Positions 7,814 through 16,038 are shown, counted from the first letter of the stretch. The stretch is DNA of 64,000 bases from VXNE01 sp965248075 (GCA_965248075.1 CBDFIL010000002.1:620001-684000); one strand, 5' to 3'. The notes: a model not told the origin generated them from the sequence alone. Translations and numbers: made by a program.

Positions 7814-8819
7814 CTACGATCGCCCGTGTCGGGCTCTGGCGATCGCACCATCCCGCGACCGCGCGCGCCCAGGCCACGTCGTCGTTCACGCAGGGCGCCA
7901 GCCGAAACGCCTTGCCGCCGGCCCCGAGAAAGGTTTCCCGTCCGCGCATGCCGATCTCCTCGAGCGTTTCGAGGTTGTCCGCCGTGAAGGCGGGGCCGGC
8001 GACCGTGAGATGGCGCACGCCCTGGGCGGGCAGTTCCGCCAGCACCTCGTCGGTGTAGGGCCTGAGCCACGGCAGGCGCCCGAGCCGTGACTGGAAGCTT
8101 ATGGAGTAGCGCTCGATTCCCAGTCGGGTCACCAGTGCCCGGGTGGTCTCGCGGCACTGGTGGCGATAACAGGTGCCGTGCGCGGCCGAGGGTTTCTCGC
8201 AGCAGTCGGCGGATTGCAGACAGTGGGATCCGGTCGGGTCCGCCCTGGTCAGATGCCGTTCGGGCAGGCCGTGATAGCTGAACAGGACATGGTCGCCGGG
8301 CTCCATCGACTCGCGAACGCGTGCGGCCGTGGCGTCCAGGAAAGCCGGATCGGCGAAGAACGGCGGCATGACGCGCACCGGCCGGTCGGTCAGCGAGCGG
8401 ACGTGCTCGATGGTCGTCGTACGGGTGGCGTCGGCGTGCTGGGGATACATCGGAACGAGGAACACCTCGTCCACCGCGCCGAGCGCGGCAAGGCCGGCGG
8501 CCAGACTCGGGGACCCGTAACGCATGCCTACCGCCACCGGATGCATGGTCAACCCGCGGACCCGCCTGGCGAGGGCTTCCGTGAAGTGAATCAACGGCGA
8601 CCCGGGCTCCGAGTCGCGCCAGATCGCCCGGTAAGCCTGGGCGCTGCGTTTCGGGCGCGTCGGCAGGATGAAGCCCGAGACGATCAGACGCCGGATCGGC
8701 CAGGGCACGTCCATGACGTACGGGTCCATCAGAAACTCGTCGAGATAGCGGCGCACGGAGGCCGTGTCGCATCCGGCCGGCGAGCCGAGGTTCGCGAGCA
8801 GAATGCCGCGGGTGGGCAA
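7767..8819 (-). CDS. hemH: Ferrochelatase with internal cysteine cluster and repeat-encoded tail
   Basis: Ferrochelatase inserts Fe2+ into protoporphyrin IX, the last step of haem synthesis. The start chosen is TTG at 8819, seven bases after AAGGAA, giving 350 residues; an in-frame ATG at 8903 would overlap divergent hisH. Visible motifs are the catalytic histidine His183 in FSYHGLPERH, SISFQSRLGRLPWLRPYTDE and the acidic ADNLETLEEIG near residue 285. Between them is an insertion with Cys200, 206, 207, 217 and 221, absent from E. coli HemH but resembling the internal [2Fe-2S]-binding segment of some bacterial ferrochelatases. Homology ends near VAGWC (residue 325). The last ~20 residues (TRAIVGDGLVPSRPESPTRA) are encoded by the dispersed hairpin repeat. 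Confidence 0.93.
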   Translation of the reverse strand: MPTRGILLANLGSPAGCDTASVRRYLDEFLMDPYVMDVPWPIRRLIVSGFILPTRPKRSAQAYRAIWRDSEPGSPLIHFTEALARRVRGLTMHPVAVGMRYGSPSLAAGLAALGAVDEVFLVPMYPQHADATRTTTIEHVRSLTDRPVRVMPPFFADPAFLDATAARVRESMEPGDHVLFSYHGLPERHLTRADPTGSHCLQSADCCEKPSAAHGTCYRHQCRETTRALVTRLGIERYSISFQSRLGRLPWLRPYTDEVLAELPAQGVRHLTVAGPAFTADNLETLEEIGMRGRETFLGAGGKAFRLAPCVNDDVAWARAVAGWCDRQSPTRAIVGDGLVPSRPESPTRA

Positions 8820-8892
8820 GGGTGTTTCCTTGGTGAGCGTGGGCTGGATCAGATAGTATCCGCGCTCCCCGCAACCTGTCAGCCCGCATCCG

Positions 8893-9510
8893 ATGACCGT
8901 CATTGTCGACTACGACGCCGGCAACCTGCGCAGCGTGCAGCGCGCCTGCGCGGAAGTAGGCGTGCGGGCGGACATCACGAACGACCCCGAGCGGGTCCGC
9001 GCGGCGGAGCGGGTCATCTTTCCGGGGGTCGGGGCCGCCGGCAGCGCCATGCGGAGCCTGCGGGCGCGCGAGCTCGACAGCGCGTTGACGGAAACCGTGC
9101 GAGCGGGGACTCCGGTGCTCGGCATCTGCCTGGGCCTGCAGATCTCCCTCGACCGTTCGCAGGAGAACGACCAGCAGACGCTCGGGCTGATCCCGGGCGA
9201 GGTGCGGCGGTTCGCCCTTACGGACCCGACGCTCAAGGTGCCGCACATGGGCTGGAACGAGGTCCGCGTCGTGCGGGCGCATCCGTTGCTCGACGGCATC
9301 GCCCGCGGCGACGAGTTCTACTTCGTGCACGCCTACTACCCCGTGCCACGCGACCGGGACGTGGTCTGCGCCGTCGCCGACTACGAGGGAGATTTCTGCT
9401 GCGCCCTCGGCTCCGGCAACTACTTCGCCACGCAGTTTCATCCGGAGAAGAGCGGCCGCGTGGGTCTGCGTCTCCTCGAGCGCTTCGCCCGCTGGGACGG
9501 CCATGCTTAG
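8893..9510 (+). CDS. hisH: Imidazole glycerol phosphate synthase, glutaminase subunit
   Basis: This 205-residue class I glutamine amidotransferase begins TVIVDYDAGNLRSVQRA. The nucleophile is Cys79 in VLGICLGLQISL, and the triad is completed by His183 and Glu185 in QFHPEKSG. HisH releases ammonia from glutamine and channels it to HisF in histidine and purine (AICAR) metabolism. The stop overlaps the hisF start by eight bases, so the subunits are translationally coupled. The gene is divergent from hemH with a 73-base gap. No hisA, hisI or other histidine gene is in the window. Confidence 0.93.
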   Translation: MTVIVDYDAGNLRSVQRACAEVGVRADITNDPERVRAAERVIFPGVGAAGSAMRSLRARELDSALTETVRAGTPVLGICLGLQISLDRSQENDQQTLGLIPGEVRRFALTDPTLKVPHMGWNEVRVVRAHPLLDGIARGDEFYFVHAYYPVPRDRDVVCAVADYEGDFCCALGSGNYFATQFHPEKSGRVGLRLLERFARWDGHA

Positions 9511-10285
9511 CAAGCGACTCATCGCCTGCCTGGATGTACGCGACGGCAAGCTCGCGAAGAGCGTCCGCTTCGTCGACACGAAGGACATCGGAGACCCGGT
9601 CGAGAAGGCCCGCGAGTACTACCTGGACGGGCTGGACGAACTCGTCTTCTACGACATCACCGCATCGAGCGATCGGCGTCCGATCATTCTCGACGTGGTC
9701 GAGGCGGTGGCGGAGCAGGTGTTCATCCCGCTCTCCGTGGGCGGCGGCGTGCGCTCCGTGCGGGACGCGACGGACCTGCGCCTCGCCGGCGCCGAGAAGA
9801 TCAACGTCAACTCGGCGGCCGTGCGCCGCCCCGCGCTCATCGCCGAGTGCGCGAAGGCGATCGGCAACCAGAACGTGGTGCTGTCCATGGACATCCGCCG
9901 GGTCGGCACGAGCCACGACTTCCCCTCGGGCTACGAGATTGTCATTGACGGCGGTCGCAAGCCCATGGGCATCGACGCCCTCGCGTGGACGCTGGAAGGA
10001 GAACGCCTCGGTGCCGGCGAACTGGTCGTCAACTCCATCGATGCCGACGGTACACGCGACGGCTACGAACTGCACCTGACCCGAATGATCAGCGATGCCG
10101 TGCGCATCCCGATCATCGCCTCGGGCGGCGCGGGCGTGCCGGAGCACCTCCACGAGGTCCTGACCGAAGGCCGGGCGGACGCGGCGCTGGTGGCTTCCAT
10201 GGTGCACTACGGGGATTACACGGTGAGCGGGCTGAAAAACGATCTCCATGAGAGGGGCGTGAAGATGCGGATGTCCTGGCAATGA
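9503..10285 (+). CDS. hisF: Imidazole glycerol phosphate synthase, cyclase subunit
   Basis: The protein has 260 residues and a TIM-barrel fold. The two catalytic aspartates are at canonical positions: Asp11 in IACLDVRDGK and Asp130 in VVLSMDIRRVG. The first phosphate-binding loop SVGGGVRS and the late IIASGGAGVPEHL are also present. The product makes imidazole glycerol phosphate and AICAR using ammonia from HisH. Several stretches depart from textbook HisF (for example KSVRFVDTKDIGDPVEKARE, where many have KGVNF...GDP), so a related cyclase feeding another pathway cannot be excluded, although both catalytic residues are kept. It overlaps hisH upstream and the quinone oxidoreductase downstream (ATGA). 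Confidence 0.9.
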   Translation: MLSKRLIACLDVRDGKLAKSVRFVDTKDIGDPVEKAREYYLDGLDELVFYDITASSDRRPIILDVVEAVAEQVFIPLSVGGGVRSVRDATDLRLAGAEKINVNSAAVRRPALIAECAKAIGNQNVVLSMDIRRVGTSHDFPSGYEIVIDGGRKPMGIDALAWTLEGERLGAGELVVNSIDADGTRDGYELHLTRMISDAVRIPIIASGGAGVPEHLHEVLTEGRADAALVASMVHYGDYTVSGLKNDLHERGVKMRMSWQ

Positions 10286-11256
10286 AGGCGATACGCGTCG
10301 AGGGCGATGCGCTGGTCTGGGGCGACGCCGACATCGGCGATCCGGGGCCCGGCGAAGTGCGCATCGCCAACCGGGCGAGTGCGGTGAACCGCGCGGATCT
10401 CGCGCAACGCCAGGGCGGGTATCCGCCGCCGCCGGGGGCGAGCGAGATCCTCGGTCTCGAGTGCGCCGGCTTGGTCGAAGCGGTGGGCGAGGGCGTCACG
10501 CGGGTGCAGCCCGGGGATGGCGTCTGTGCGCTCCTGGCCGGTGGCGGCTATGCCGAGCAGGTGGTCGCTCCGGCGGGACAGGTCCTGAAGATCCCGGGCA
10601 ACCTCTCTTTCAACGAGGCGGCGGCCTTGCCCGAAGTGTTTGCGACCGCGTACCTCAACCTCTTCATCGAGGGCCGGCTGAGCTTCGGTGAAAGCGCCCT
10701 GGTACACGCCGGCGCGAGCGGCGTCGGAACCGCGGCGATTCAGCTCTGCCGGGAGTTTGGCAGCCCCTGCTTCGTGACCGCCGGCAGCGACGACAAGATC
10801 GCGCGCTGCGTGGAACTCGGCGCGGCCGGGGGCTGCAACCGTCACACGGAGCGGTTCGCGGACAAGGTGGCCGAGTGGACCGACGGACAAGGCCTCGACG
10901 TCATACTCGATCCGGTGGGCGCGGCGTACCTCGCGGACAACCTGGGGGCGCTCAGGGCGGACGGCCGCCTGGTGATCATCGGCCTGCTTGGCGGAGCGGA
11001 CCTGTCGGTACCGCGCGGGCTTGGCCTGATGATGATGAAACGTTTACGCATTGTCGGCTCGACCCTGCGGGCGCGGTCCATTGCGCGCAAGGCCGCGGTC
11101 ATGGACGCGCTCAAGGAACGCGTCTGGCCGGCGCTCGCGGAGGGGCGGATCCGGCCCGTGATCGAGGCCGTGGTTCCGATGCCCGAGGCCGACGCGGCGC
11201 ATCGGCTGATCGCCGGTAACGAGACGTTCGGGAAGGTCGTGCTGGAGGTTCCCTAG
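10282..11256 (+). CDS. NAD(P)H:quinone oxidoreductase, PIG3/zeta-crystallin type
   Basis: This 324-residue zinc-free medium-chain dehydrogenase/reductase matches the TP53I3 (PIG3) branch of quinone oxidoreductases. The N-terminal GroES-like domain contains NRADLAQRQGGYPPPPGAS and LGLECAGLVEAVG. The Rossmann domain has LVHAGASGVGTAAIQLC for NADPH binding, and the late segment LMMMKRLRIVGSTLRAR is typical of the subgroup. No zinc-binding cysteine cluster is present. It is coupled to hisF by ATGA, so the three genes form one operon although no metabolic link is obvious. The stop codon TAG is part of a CTAG at the edge of a MITE-like insertion. Confidence 0.92.
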   Translation: MKAIRVEGDALVWGDADIGDPGPGEVRIANRASAVNRADLAQRQGGYPPPPGASEILGLECAGLVEAVGEGVTRVQPGDGVCALLAGGGYAEQVVAPAGQVLKIPGNLSFNEAAALPEVFATAYLNLFIEGRLSFGESALVHAGASGVGTAAIQLCREFGSPCFVTAGSDDKIARCVELGAAGGCNRHTERFADKVAEWTDGQGLDVILDPVGAAYLADNLGALRADGRLVIIGLLGGADLSVPRGLGLMMMKRLRIVGSTLRARSIARKAAVMDALKERVWPALAEGRIRPVIEAVVPMPEADAAHRLIAGNETFGKVVLEVP

Positions 11257-11418
11257 TGTGCTGGGTCGCAAATAGCTTTGTCTTTGCGGTAGCGCATGTT
11301 TGTCGCTGGCAAGGCGCGTCCGACGAGCAGTGGTAGGCCCCACGGGAGGAGGCGCAACGCCGCCAGCGGCGAAAAGGCGCAGCGCAAACGTGAAGGTATT
11401 TGTGACCCAGCGCACTAG
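11253..11418. mobile_element. 158-bp MITE-like element flanked by CTAG
   Basis: The ends at 11253-11274 and 11397-11418 are 22-bp inverted repeats with two mismatches (CTAGTGTGCTGGG... against CTAGTGCGCTGGG...). The palindromic CTAG on both outer sides can be read as a 4-bp target duplication around a 158-bp core (11257-11414). There is no coding capacity. It starts exactly at the stop codon of the quinone oxidoreductase gene. A related end sequence appears at the right edge of the window (63985-64000). Confidence 0.75.
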
Positions 11419-11494
11419 TGCCGCCGACGGCCCCCATGCCGGGCGGTGTGTCCGAACGGCAAGGCCTTGCCCAGGCTCGACACGGGCAATGTAG

Positions 11495-11515
11495 GGGACG
11501 GGCTTGTCCCGTCCC
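11495..11515. repeat. GGGACGGG hairpin repeat copy
   Basis: A perfect 8-bp stem with CTTGT loop, preceded by CGACACGGGCAATGTAGG and followed by CGTGCCGAATTGCCC. It is nearly the same unit as 222-275 including flanks, so the repeat unit is about 55 bp and not only the hairpin. Confidence 0.85.
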
Positions 11516-11586
11516 GTGCCGAATTGCCCACCAAGGCTCGACACGGGCGACCGTCGCGTCACCAAGGGCTTGCCCTGGCTCGACAC

Positions 11587-11662
11587 GGGCGACGACAAGC
11601 GTCGCCCCTTTTGTGGAAGTCGCGCCAAGGGAACGAAGTGACCGCCGGTGCAGCTTCCATGA
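11587..11662. repeat. GGGCGACG hairpin with T-run, 72-bp dispersed repeat copy
   Basis: Arms GGGCGACG and CGTCGCCC enclose loop ACAAG at 11587-11607, followed by CTTTT, so it could end transcription on the plus strand. The block then runs through GGAAGTCGCGCCAAGGGAAC to GCAGCTTCCATGA. A second copy with few differences is at 38243-38318. The loop is the same five bases as in the GGGACGGG family, although the stem differs. Confidence 0.8.
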
Positions 11663-11663
11663 A

Positions 11664-11744
11664 AGGACGGCGTGGCTGGGCCGGAGGCGCGCCGGTGCGT
11701 AGCGAGCTTGCGAGCGAGTACCGGACCGGCTATGGGGCGCTACA
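11664..11744 (+). repeat. Copy A of the 73-bp coding-like repeat
   Basis: It starts GGACGGCGTGGCTGGGCC and ends GGCTATGGGGCGCTACA, matching 38457-38537 (about three differences) and the inverted copy at 7583-7655. It directly follows the ACAAG hairpin block, and the two are found together again at 38.2-38.5 kb. The tracts between 11257 and 11780 hold only these repeats and the MITE. Confidence 0.85.
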
Positions 11745-11780
11745 ACGTCGCGTGCCGGATCAGCCCCCAAGCCCGGATCC

Positions 11781-12914
11781 TCACGCTGCGTGCTCCGCCT
11801 CGGTCCGGGTCTGGTGCCGCTCGATGGATTCGAACAGCGCCTGGAAGTTGCCCTCGCCGAAACCCTCGTCCCGCTTGCGCTCGATGAACTCGAAGAAGAT
11901 CGGTCCGATGAGGGGTTCCGAGAAGATCTGCAGGAGCAGTCGCGGTACGCCGTCGGTCGTCGTGCCATCTATCAGGATGCCGTGTTCCGCAAGCCGGGCG
12001 ACCGGCTCGCCGTGTCCCGGCAGGCGTGTGTCCAGCGCCTCGTAGTAGGTCGGTGGGGGCGGCTCCATGAAGGACACGCCGAGGTTCGAGAGCGCCCCGC
12101 AGACCCGGGTGAGGTCGTCGCACGCCAGCGCGATGTGCTGGATGCCCTCGCCGTTGTAGCGCATCAGGAAGTCGTCGACCTGGCCGCCGCTCCGTCCTGC
12201 CGCCTCCTCGTTCAGGGGAATGCGGATCTTGCCGTCCGGTGCGGTCATCGCGCGGGATACGAGGCCCGTGTGGTGTCCTGCGATGTCGAATCGGCGGATC
12301 TCGTGGAAGCCGAAGAGGTGTTCGTAGAAGTGGGCCCAGTGGGCGATCCGACCGCGGTAGACGTTGTGGGTCAGGTGGTCGATGTGGGTGAGCCCGACAC
12401 CCCGCGGCCGTCGGTGTGCGTCGGGCAGGAACTCGAAGTCGATGTCGTAGATGCTGCCGCCGGGCGCGTAGCGGTCGATCAGGTAGATCGGCATGCCGCC
12501 GATGCCGCGGATGGCCGGCAGGCGCAGCTCCATGGGTCCGGGTGGGGCGTCCATGGGCTGTGCGCCGCGCGCGAGCGCCCGGCCATACGCGTGATGCGCG
12601 TCGCGCACGCGGAACGCGAGGCCCGCGGCGCACGGTCCATGCTCCTCGGCGAGGAACCAGGCTGTGCTCTCCGGTTCGTAGTTGACGATGAAGTTGATGT
12701 CGTTCTGCCGCCATAGTTCCACGGCCTTGGAACGGTGGTGGGCGACCTCCTCGAAGCCGAGCAGGGCGAAAACGGGTTCCAGGCTGCCCGGCCCGGTCGC
12801 CGCGAACTCCACGAACTCGAAGCCGTCGAGTCCCAAGGGGTTGTCTCGCGACGCTCCTGCGGTGTTCATGCCGTGTGCGTTCATGAGCCGATCATAGGCC
12901 CGACGCGGAGGCAT
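11781..12914 (-). CDS. hpd: 4-Hydroxyphenylpyruvate dioxygenase
   Basis: This Fe(II) enzyme converts 4-hydroxyphenylpyruvate to homogentisate in tyrosine breakdown. The protein is 377 residues with two vicinal-oxygen-chelate domains. The iron ligands are His180 (THIDHLTHNV), His260 (EGIQHIALACDD) and Glu342 (GPIFFEFIERKRDEGFGEGN); the C-terminal helix that closes the active site is intact. The ATG at 12914 follows AAGGGA at good spacing; ATGs at 12884 and 12869 are alternatives. It is divergent from an Lrp/AsnC regulator starting 84 bases away, which probably controls it. A hydrolase of the fumarylacetoacetase family lies 15 kb away, but homogentisate dioxygenase is not in the window. Confidence 0.95.
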   Translation of the reverse strand: MPPRRAYDRLMNAHGMNTAGASRDNPLGLDGFEFVEFAATGPGSLEPVFALLGFEEVAHHRSKAVELWRQNDINFIVNYEPESTAWFLAEEHGPCAAGLAFRVRDAHHAYGRALARGAQPMDAPPGPMELRLPAIRGIGGMPIYLIDRYAPGGSIYDIDFEFLPDAHRRPRGVGLTHIDHLTHNVYRGRIAHWAHFYEHLFGFHEIRRFDIAGHHTGLVSRAMTAPDGKIRIPLNEEAAGRSGGQVDDFLMRYNGEGIQHIALACDDLTRVCGALSNLGVSFMEPPPPTYYEALDTRLPGHGEPVARLAEHGILIDGTTTDGVPRLLLQIFSEPLIGPIFFEFIERKRDEGFGEGNFQALFESIERHQTRTEAEHAA

Positions 12915-12997
12915 TTTTGGTCCCTTATGACCTGATTTGGGGATTACTTAGGGGTATTCTGCTGAAGTATCCCATTCTGGTGGGGGCTTCTTTCAAA

Positions 12998-13456
12998 ATG
13001 GCCCTCGATCGGACAGACCGACGCATCCTTGCCCTGCTGCAGGAGCATGGACGCATGTCGAACGTGGAACTGGCCGACCGGATCGGCCTCTCGGAGTCCC
13101 CCTGCTTCCGCCGCGTCCGGAATCTCGAGCACGGTGGCGTGATCCGGGGCTACGCGGCCGACGTCGACCAGCGGGCCCTGGACCTGAGTGTGACGGCGTT
13201 CGTGCTCGTGACCCTCGAAAAGCAGCCGGACGCACGCACCGGCGAGCTGCACGACCGCATCCGCGACGAGCCCCACATCGTCGAGTGCCACGCCATGAGC
13301 GGCCGGCACGACCTGATCATGAAGGTGGTGGCCCGCGACATCGACCACTTCTCGGAGCTCGTGATGCAGGGCGTCCTGCGATACCCCGGCGTACTCCACG
13401 TCGAGTCGAGTTTCAGCCTCGGGGCGGTGAAGGAGTCGCGGGTGTTGCCGGCGTAG
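12998..13456 (+). CDS. Lrp/AsnC-family transcriptional regulator
   Basis: The 152-residue regulator begins MALDRTDRRILALLQEHGRMS, with the AsnC-type helix-turn-helix NVELADRIGLSESPCFRRVRNLE (about residues 22-44). The RAM/effector domain follows (SVTAFVLVTLEKQ ... VECHAMSGRHDLIMKVVARD). Lrp-type proteins bind amino acids or related ligands and often act on the gene divergent to their own. Here that gene is hpd, so control of tyrosine catabolism is the natural inference. The ATG is supported by family length; a longer in-frame GTG start exists upstream. Confidence 0.92.
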   Translation: MALDRTDRRILALLQEHGRMSNVELADRIGLSESPCFRRVRNLEHGGVIRGYAADVDQRALDLSVTAFVLVTLEKQPDARTGELHDRIRDEPHIVECHAMSGRHDLIMKVVARDIDHFSELVMQGVLRYPGVLHVESSFSLGAVKESRVLPA

Positions 13457-13618
13457 AAGCGACTATGATTGCCTTTCGGTCGAGCAGGCCAACCGCGGCA
13501 TGGCCTGGCCGAGCACGTCTCCTGGTTGTATCCGCATTTGCGGACGGATGGTTCAACCCGCTTGTAGAATCCGACCTCTTGAGTCCGGCGGGCTGCGGAA
13601 CGGAAAGGCAGGAAGGCG

Positions 13619-15994
13619 TTGGCAGAGACACTCAGGGTGCTCGAACTGGGCAGCGGCGTGGCGTCCACGTATGCCGCCAGGCTCATGGGCGATGCCGGCG
13701 CGGACGTCGTCAAGGTCGAACCGGCGGCCGGCGATGCGGCGCGGCGGCGGGGGCCGTTCCCCGGGGGCGTGCCCGATCCCGAGCGGAGCGGGATGTTCCT
13801 CGCGCTGAACCTGAACAAGCGTGGCATCACCCTCGATCCGTCAACGGACCGCGACGAACTCGACCGCCTGCTCGCCTGGGCCGACGTGCTCGTGCATGAC
13901 CTGCGCGCATCGGCCGCCAGTGCGCTCGGCCTGGATGCACAAGCCCTGCGTGCCGCGTTTCCGGAGCTTGTCACCCTCGCGATCACGCCCTTCGGGCAAC
14001 ACGGTCCGTATGCCGAGTACGCGGCTGAAGAACTCACCGTGGCGAACGCCGGGGGTTGGGCGAACCTGTGTCCGGCTACGTCCACCGACCCGTCCCTGCC
14101 GCCGCTGAAGGTGTTCGGCGATCAATGTGCCCTGATGTCGGGGATCGCCGGTGCCATGATCGCGCTCGCGGCCGCCCGCGAGACACGCCGTTCGGGCGTG
14201 GGCGAGTACATCGATCTATCCGAGCAGGCCTACGTGGCGTCCGTCCTGGAGGGGGGATTGCCGATCCTGGTCTACCGGGGTCAGGTCACCGCGCGGCACA
14301 ACCAGCGGATGCTGATTCCCTGGCGCATCTTCGACGCCCAGGATGGCCCGGTCTTCCTCGTCTGCGTCGAGCAGGATCAATGGGAGCGGCTGGTCGAGTT
14401 CATGGGGCATCCGGACTGGGCCGACCTGCCGACCTTCGCGGAGCAGGCCGCGCGCGCCGAGAACGCGGACCTGGTGCACATGTTCCTGCAGGAGTTCGTG
14501 AGCGAGTGGCCCGCCCGCGAGCTGTACCACCAGGCGCAGGCGCACCGCATCTGCGTGGCGCCGGTCATGGGCCTGGCGGAGCTCGCCGCGAACGAGCATC
14601 TGCGCGCACGCGGCTTCTTCGTCGCGGTCGGCGAGGGGCAAGAGTCCCTGGAGTACCTCGCGCCGGCCGCGCTTACCACCCGCGGGCGCGCCCCGTTCGT
14701 GCGGCGTGCGCCGCGGCTCGGCGAGCACAACGGCGCGGTCGATATGCCGCAACGATCCCCGGAACCGGTCGGCGGCGACCCACGCCTGCCGTTGGCCGGC
14801 GTCCGTGTGCTCGACCTGACCTGGGCATGGGCGGGACCCTTCTGCACGATGAACCTCGCGCATCTCGGCGCCGAGGTGATCCGCATCGAGTCGGCGAAGC
14901 GGGCCGACCTCTATCGCCGGATCCGGATCTGTCCCGAGGAGTGGGGGGACGATCTCGACGTCTCGGGCATGTTCAACCAGTGGAACCAGGGCAAGACGGG
15001 CGTGTCGGTCGATCTCGGCCAGCCCCGCGGCGTCGAGCTCGTCAAACGCCTCGTGGCCGAGAGCGACGTGGTCGTGCAGAACTTTGCCACGGGTGTGATG
15101 GAGCGGCTCGGCCTCGGGTACGACACGCTGCGCGAGATCAACCCCGGCGTCGTCCTCGCCAGCGTCACCGGCTACGGCCAGACGGGCCCGTACCGCAACT
15201 ACATGGGGTACGGCCCCGCCATCCCGCCCCTGACCGGCCTGTCCATGGCGACGGGATACGTCGGCGGCGGTCCGCAGGAGATGGGGCTCTCCATGCCCGA
15301 CCCGACCGCCGGGATCACGGCGGCCATGAACATCGTCGCGGCGCTGCTCGCCCGGGACGAGACGGGCGTGGGCGATCACCTGGACGTCACGCTCTGGGAG
15401 GCCACGGGCGTCCTCAACATGGAAGGCTGGATGCAGTACGCGATGACCGGCACGGAGCCGGAGCGCATGGGCAACCGCTCCACGAGCATGGCGCCCCACG
15501 GCTGTTTTCCCTGTACGGGGGACGATGCCTGGGTGTCCATCGCATGCCGCAGCGACGCCGAGTGGGCGGCGCTGGCGCGGCACATCGATCCGAAGCTCGT
15601 GGACCACTCCCGGTTCCGTACGCTCGCTGGCAGGAAGGCCAACGAAGATGCCCTCGAGGCGACCGTCGCCGCCTGGACGGCCAGCCGCGATCGCTGGGAC
15701 GTCACCCGCCTCCTGCAGAGTGAAGGGATCGCTGCCTTCCCGACCATGACGACCCGGGACGTCCTCGAGGATGCCCACCTGGACGCGCGCGGGTTCATCG
15801 AGACGCTCGAACACCCCAAGGTAGGCCGCCGCGCGCATGCCGGCATCCCGTGGCTGCTGCACACGCGCCCGAACGGCGTGACGCGGCCGGCGCCCTGCCT
15901 GGGCGCGGACACCGACCGTTACCTGAGTGAACTCCTCGGCCTCTCGGCCGACCAGATCGCGGGGCTCTATCGGGACGGGGTGATAGGCGTCTGA
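13619..15994 (+). CDS. Double-domain family III CoA transferase (CaiB/BaiF fusion)
   Basis: A 791-residue protein starts at TTG after AGGAAGG. It consists of two complete family III CoA-transferase domains in tandem. Domain 1 (about 1-375) has LRVLELGSGVASTYAARLMG and catalytic-type Asp168 in LKVFGDQCALMSG. Domain 2 (about 390-791) restarts with VRVLDLTWAWAGPFCTMNLAHL and carries the Asp in MGLSMPDPTAGITAAM. These enzymes swap CoA between carboxylic acids through an aspartyl-CoA adduct. Most act as intertwined dimers of ~400-residue chains, so the fusion probably folds as a pseudo-dimer. Two-domain forms are known in steroid and aromatic acid catabolism. A small SnoaL-like gene follows after 44 bases and is probably in the same operon. 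Confidence 0.9.
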   Translation: MAETLRVLELGSGVASTYAARLMGDAGADVVKVEPAAGDAARRRGPFPGGVPDPERSGMFLALNLNKRGITLDPSTDRDELDRLLAWADVLVHDLRASAASALGLDAQALRAAFPELVTLAITPFGQHGPYAEYAAEELTVANAGGWANLCPATSTDPSLPPLKVFGDQCALMSGIAGAMIALAAARETRRSGVGEYIDLSEQAYVASVLEGGLPILVYRGQVTARHNQRMLIPWRIFDAQDGPVFLVCVEQDQWERLVEFMGHPDWADLPTFAEQAARAENADLVHMFLQEFVSEWPARELYHQAQAHRICVAPVMGLAELAANEHLRARGFFVAVGEGQESLEYLAPAALTTRGRAPFVRRAPRLGEHNGAVDMPQRSPEPVGGDPRLPLAGVRVLDLTWAWAGPFCTMNLAHLGAEVIRIESAKRADLYRRIRICPEEWGDDLDVSGMFNQWNQGKTGVSVDLGQPRGVELVKRLVAESDVVVQNFATGVMERLGLGYDTLREINPGVVLASVTGYGQTGPYRNYMGYGPAIPPLTGLSMATGYVGGGPQEMGLSMPDPTAGITAAMNIVAALLARDETGVGDHLDVTLWEATGVLNMEGWMQYAMTGTEPERMGNRSTSMAPHGCFPCTGDDAWVSIACRSDAEWAALARHIDPKLVDHSRFRTLAGRKANEDALEATVAAWTASRDRWDVTRLLQSEGIAAFPTMTTRDVLEDAHLDARGFIETLEHPKVGRRAHAGIPWLLHTRPNGVTRPAPCLGADTDRYLSELLGLSADQIAGLYRDGVIGV

Positions 15995-16038
15995 GGACGC
16001 ACGGCCAGGATTTCTGAAGCGACAGGAGGGGAGGACTC

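Noticed and set aside
11446..12045. A 199-codon frame across the repeats at 11.5 kb
   Set aside because: It is made of hairpin repeats and runs into the 3' end of hpd in antisense; treated as repeat sequence.
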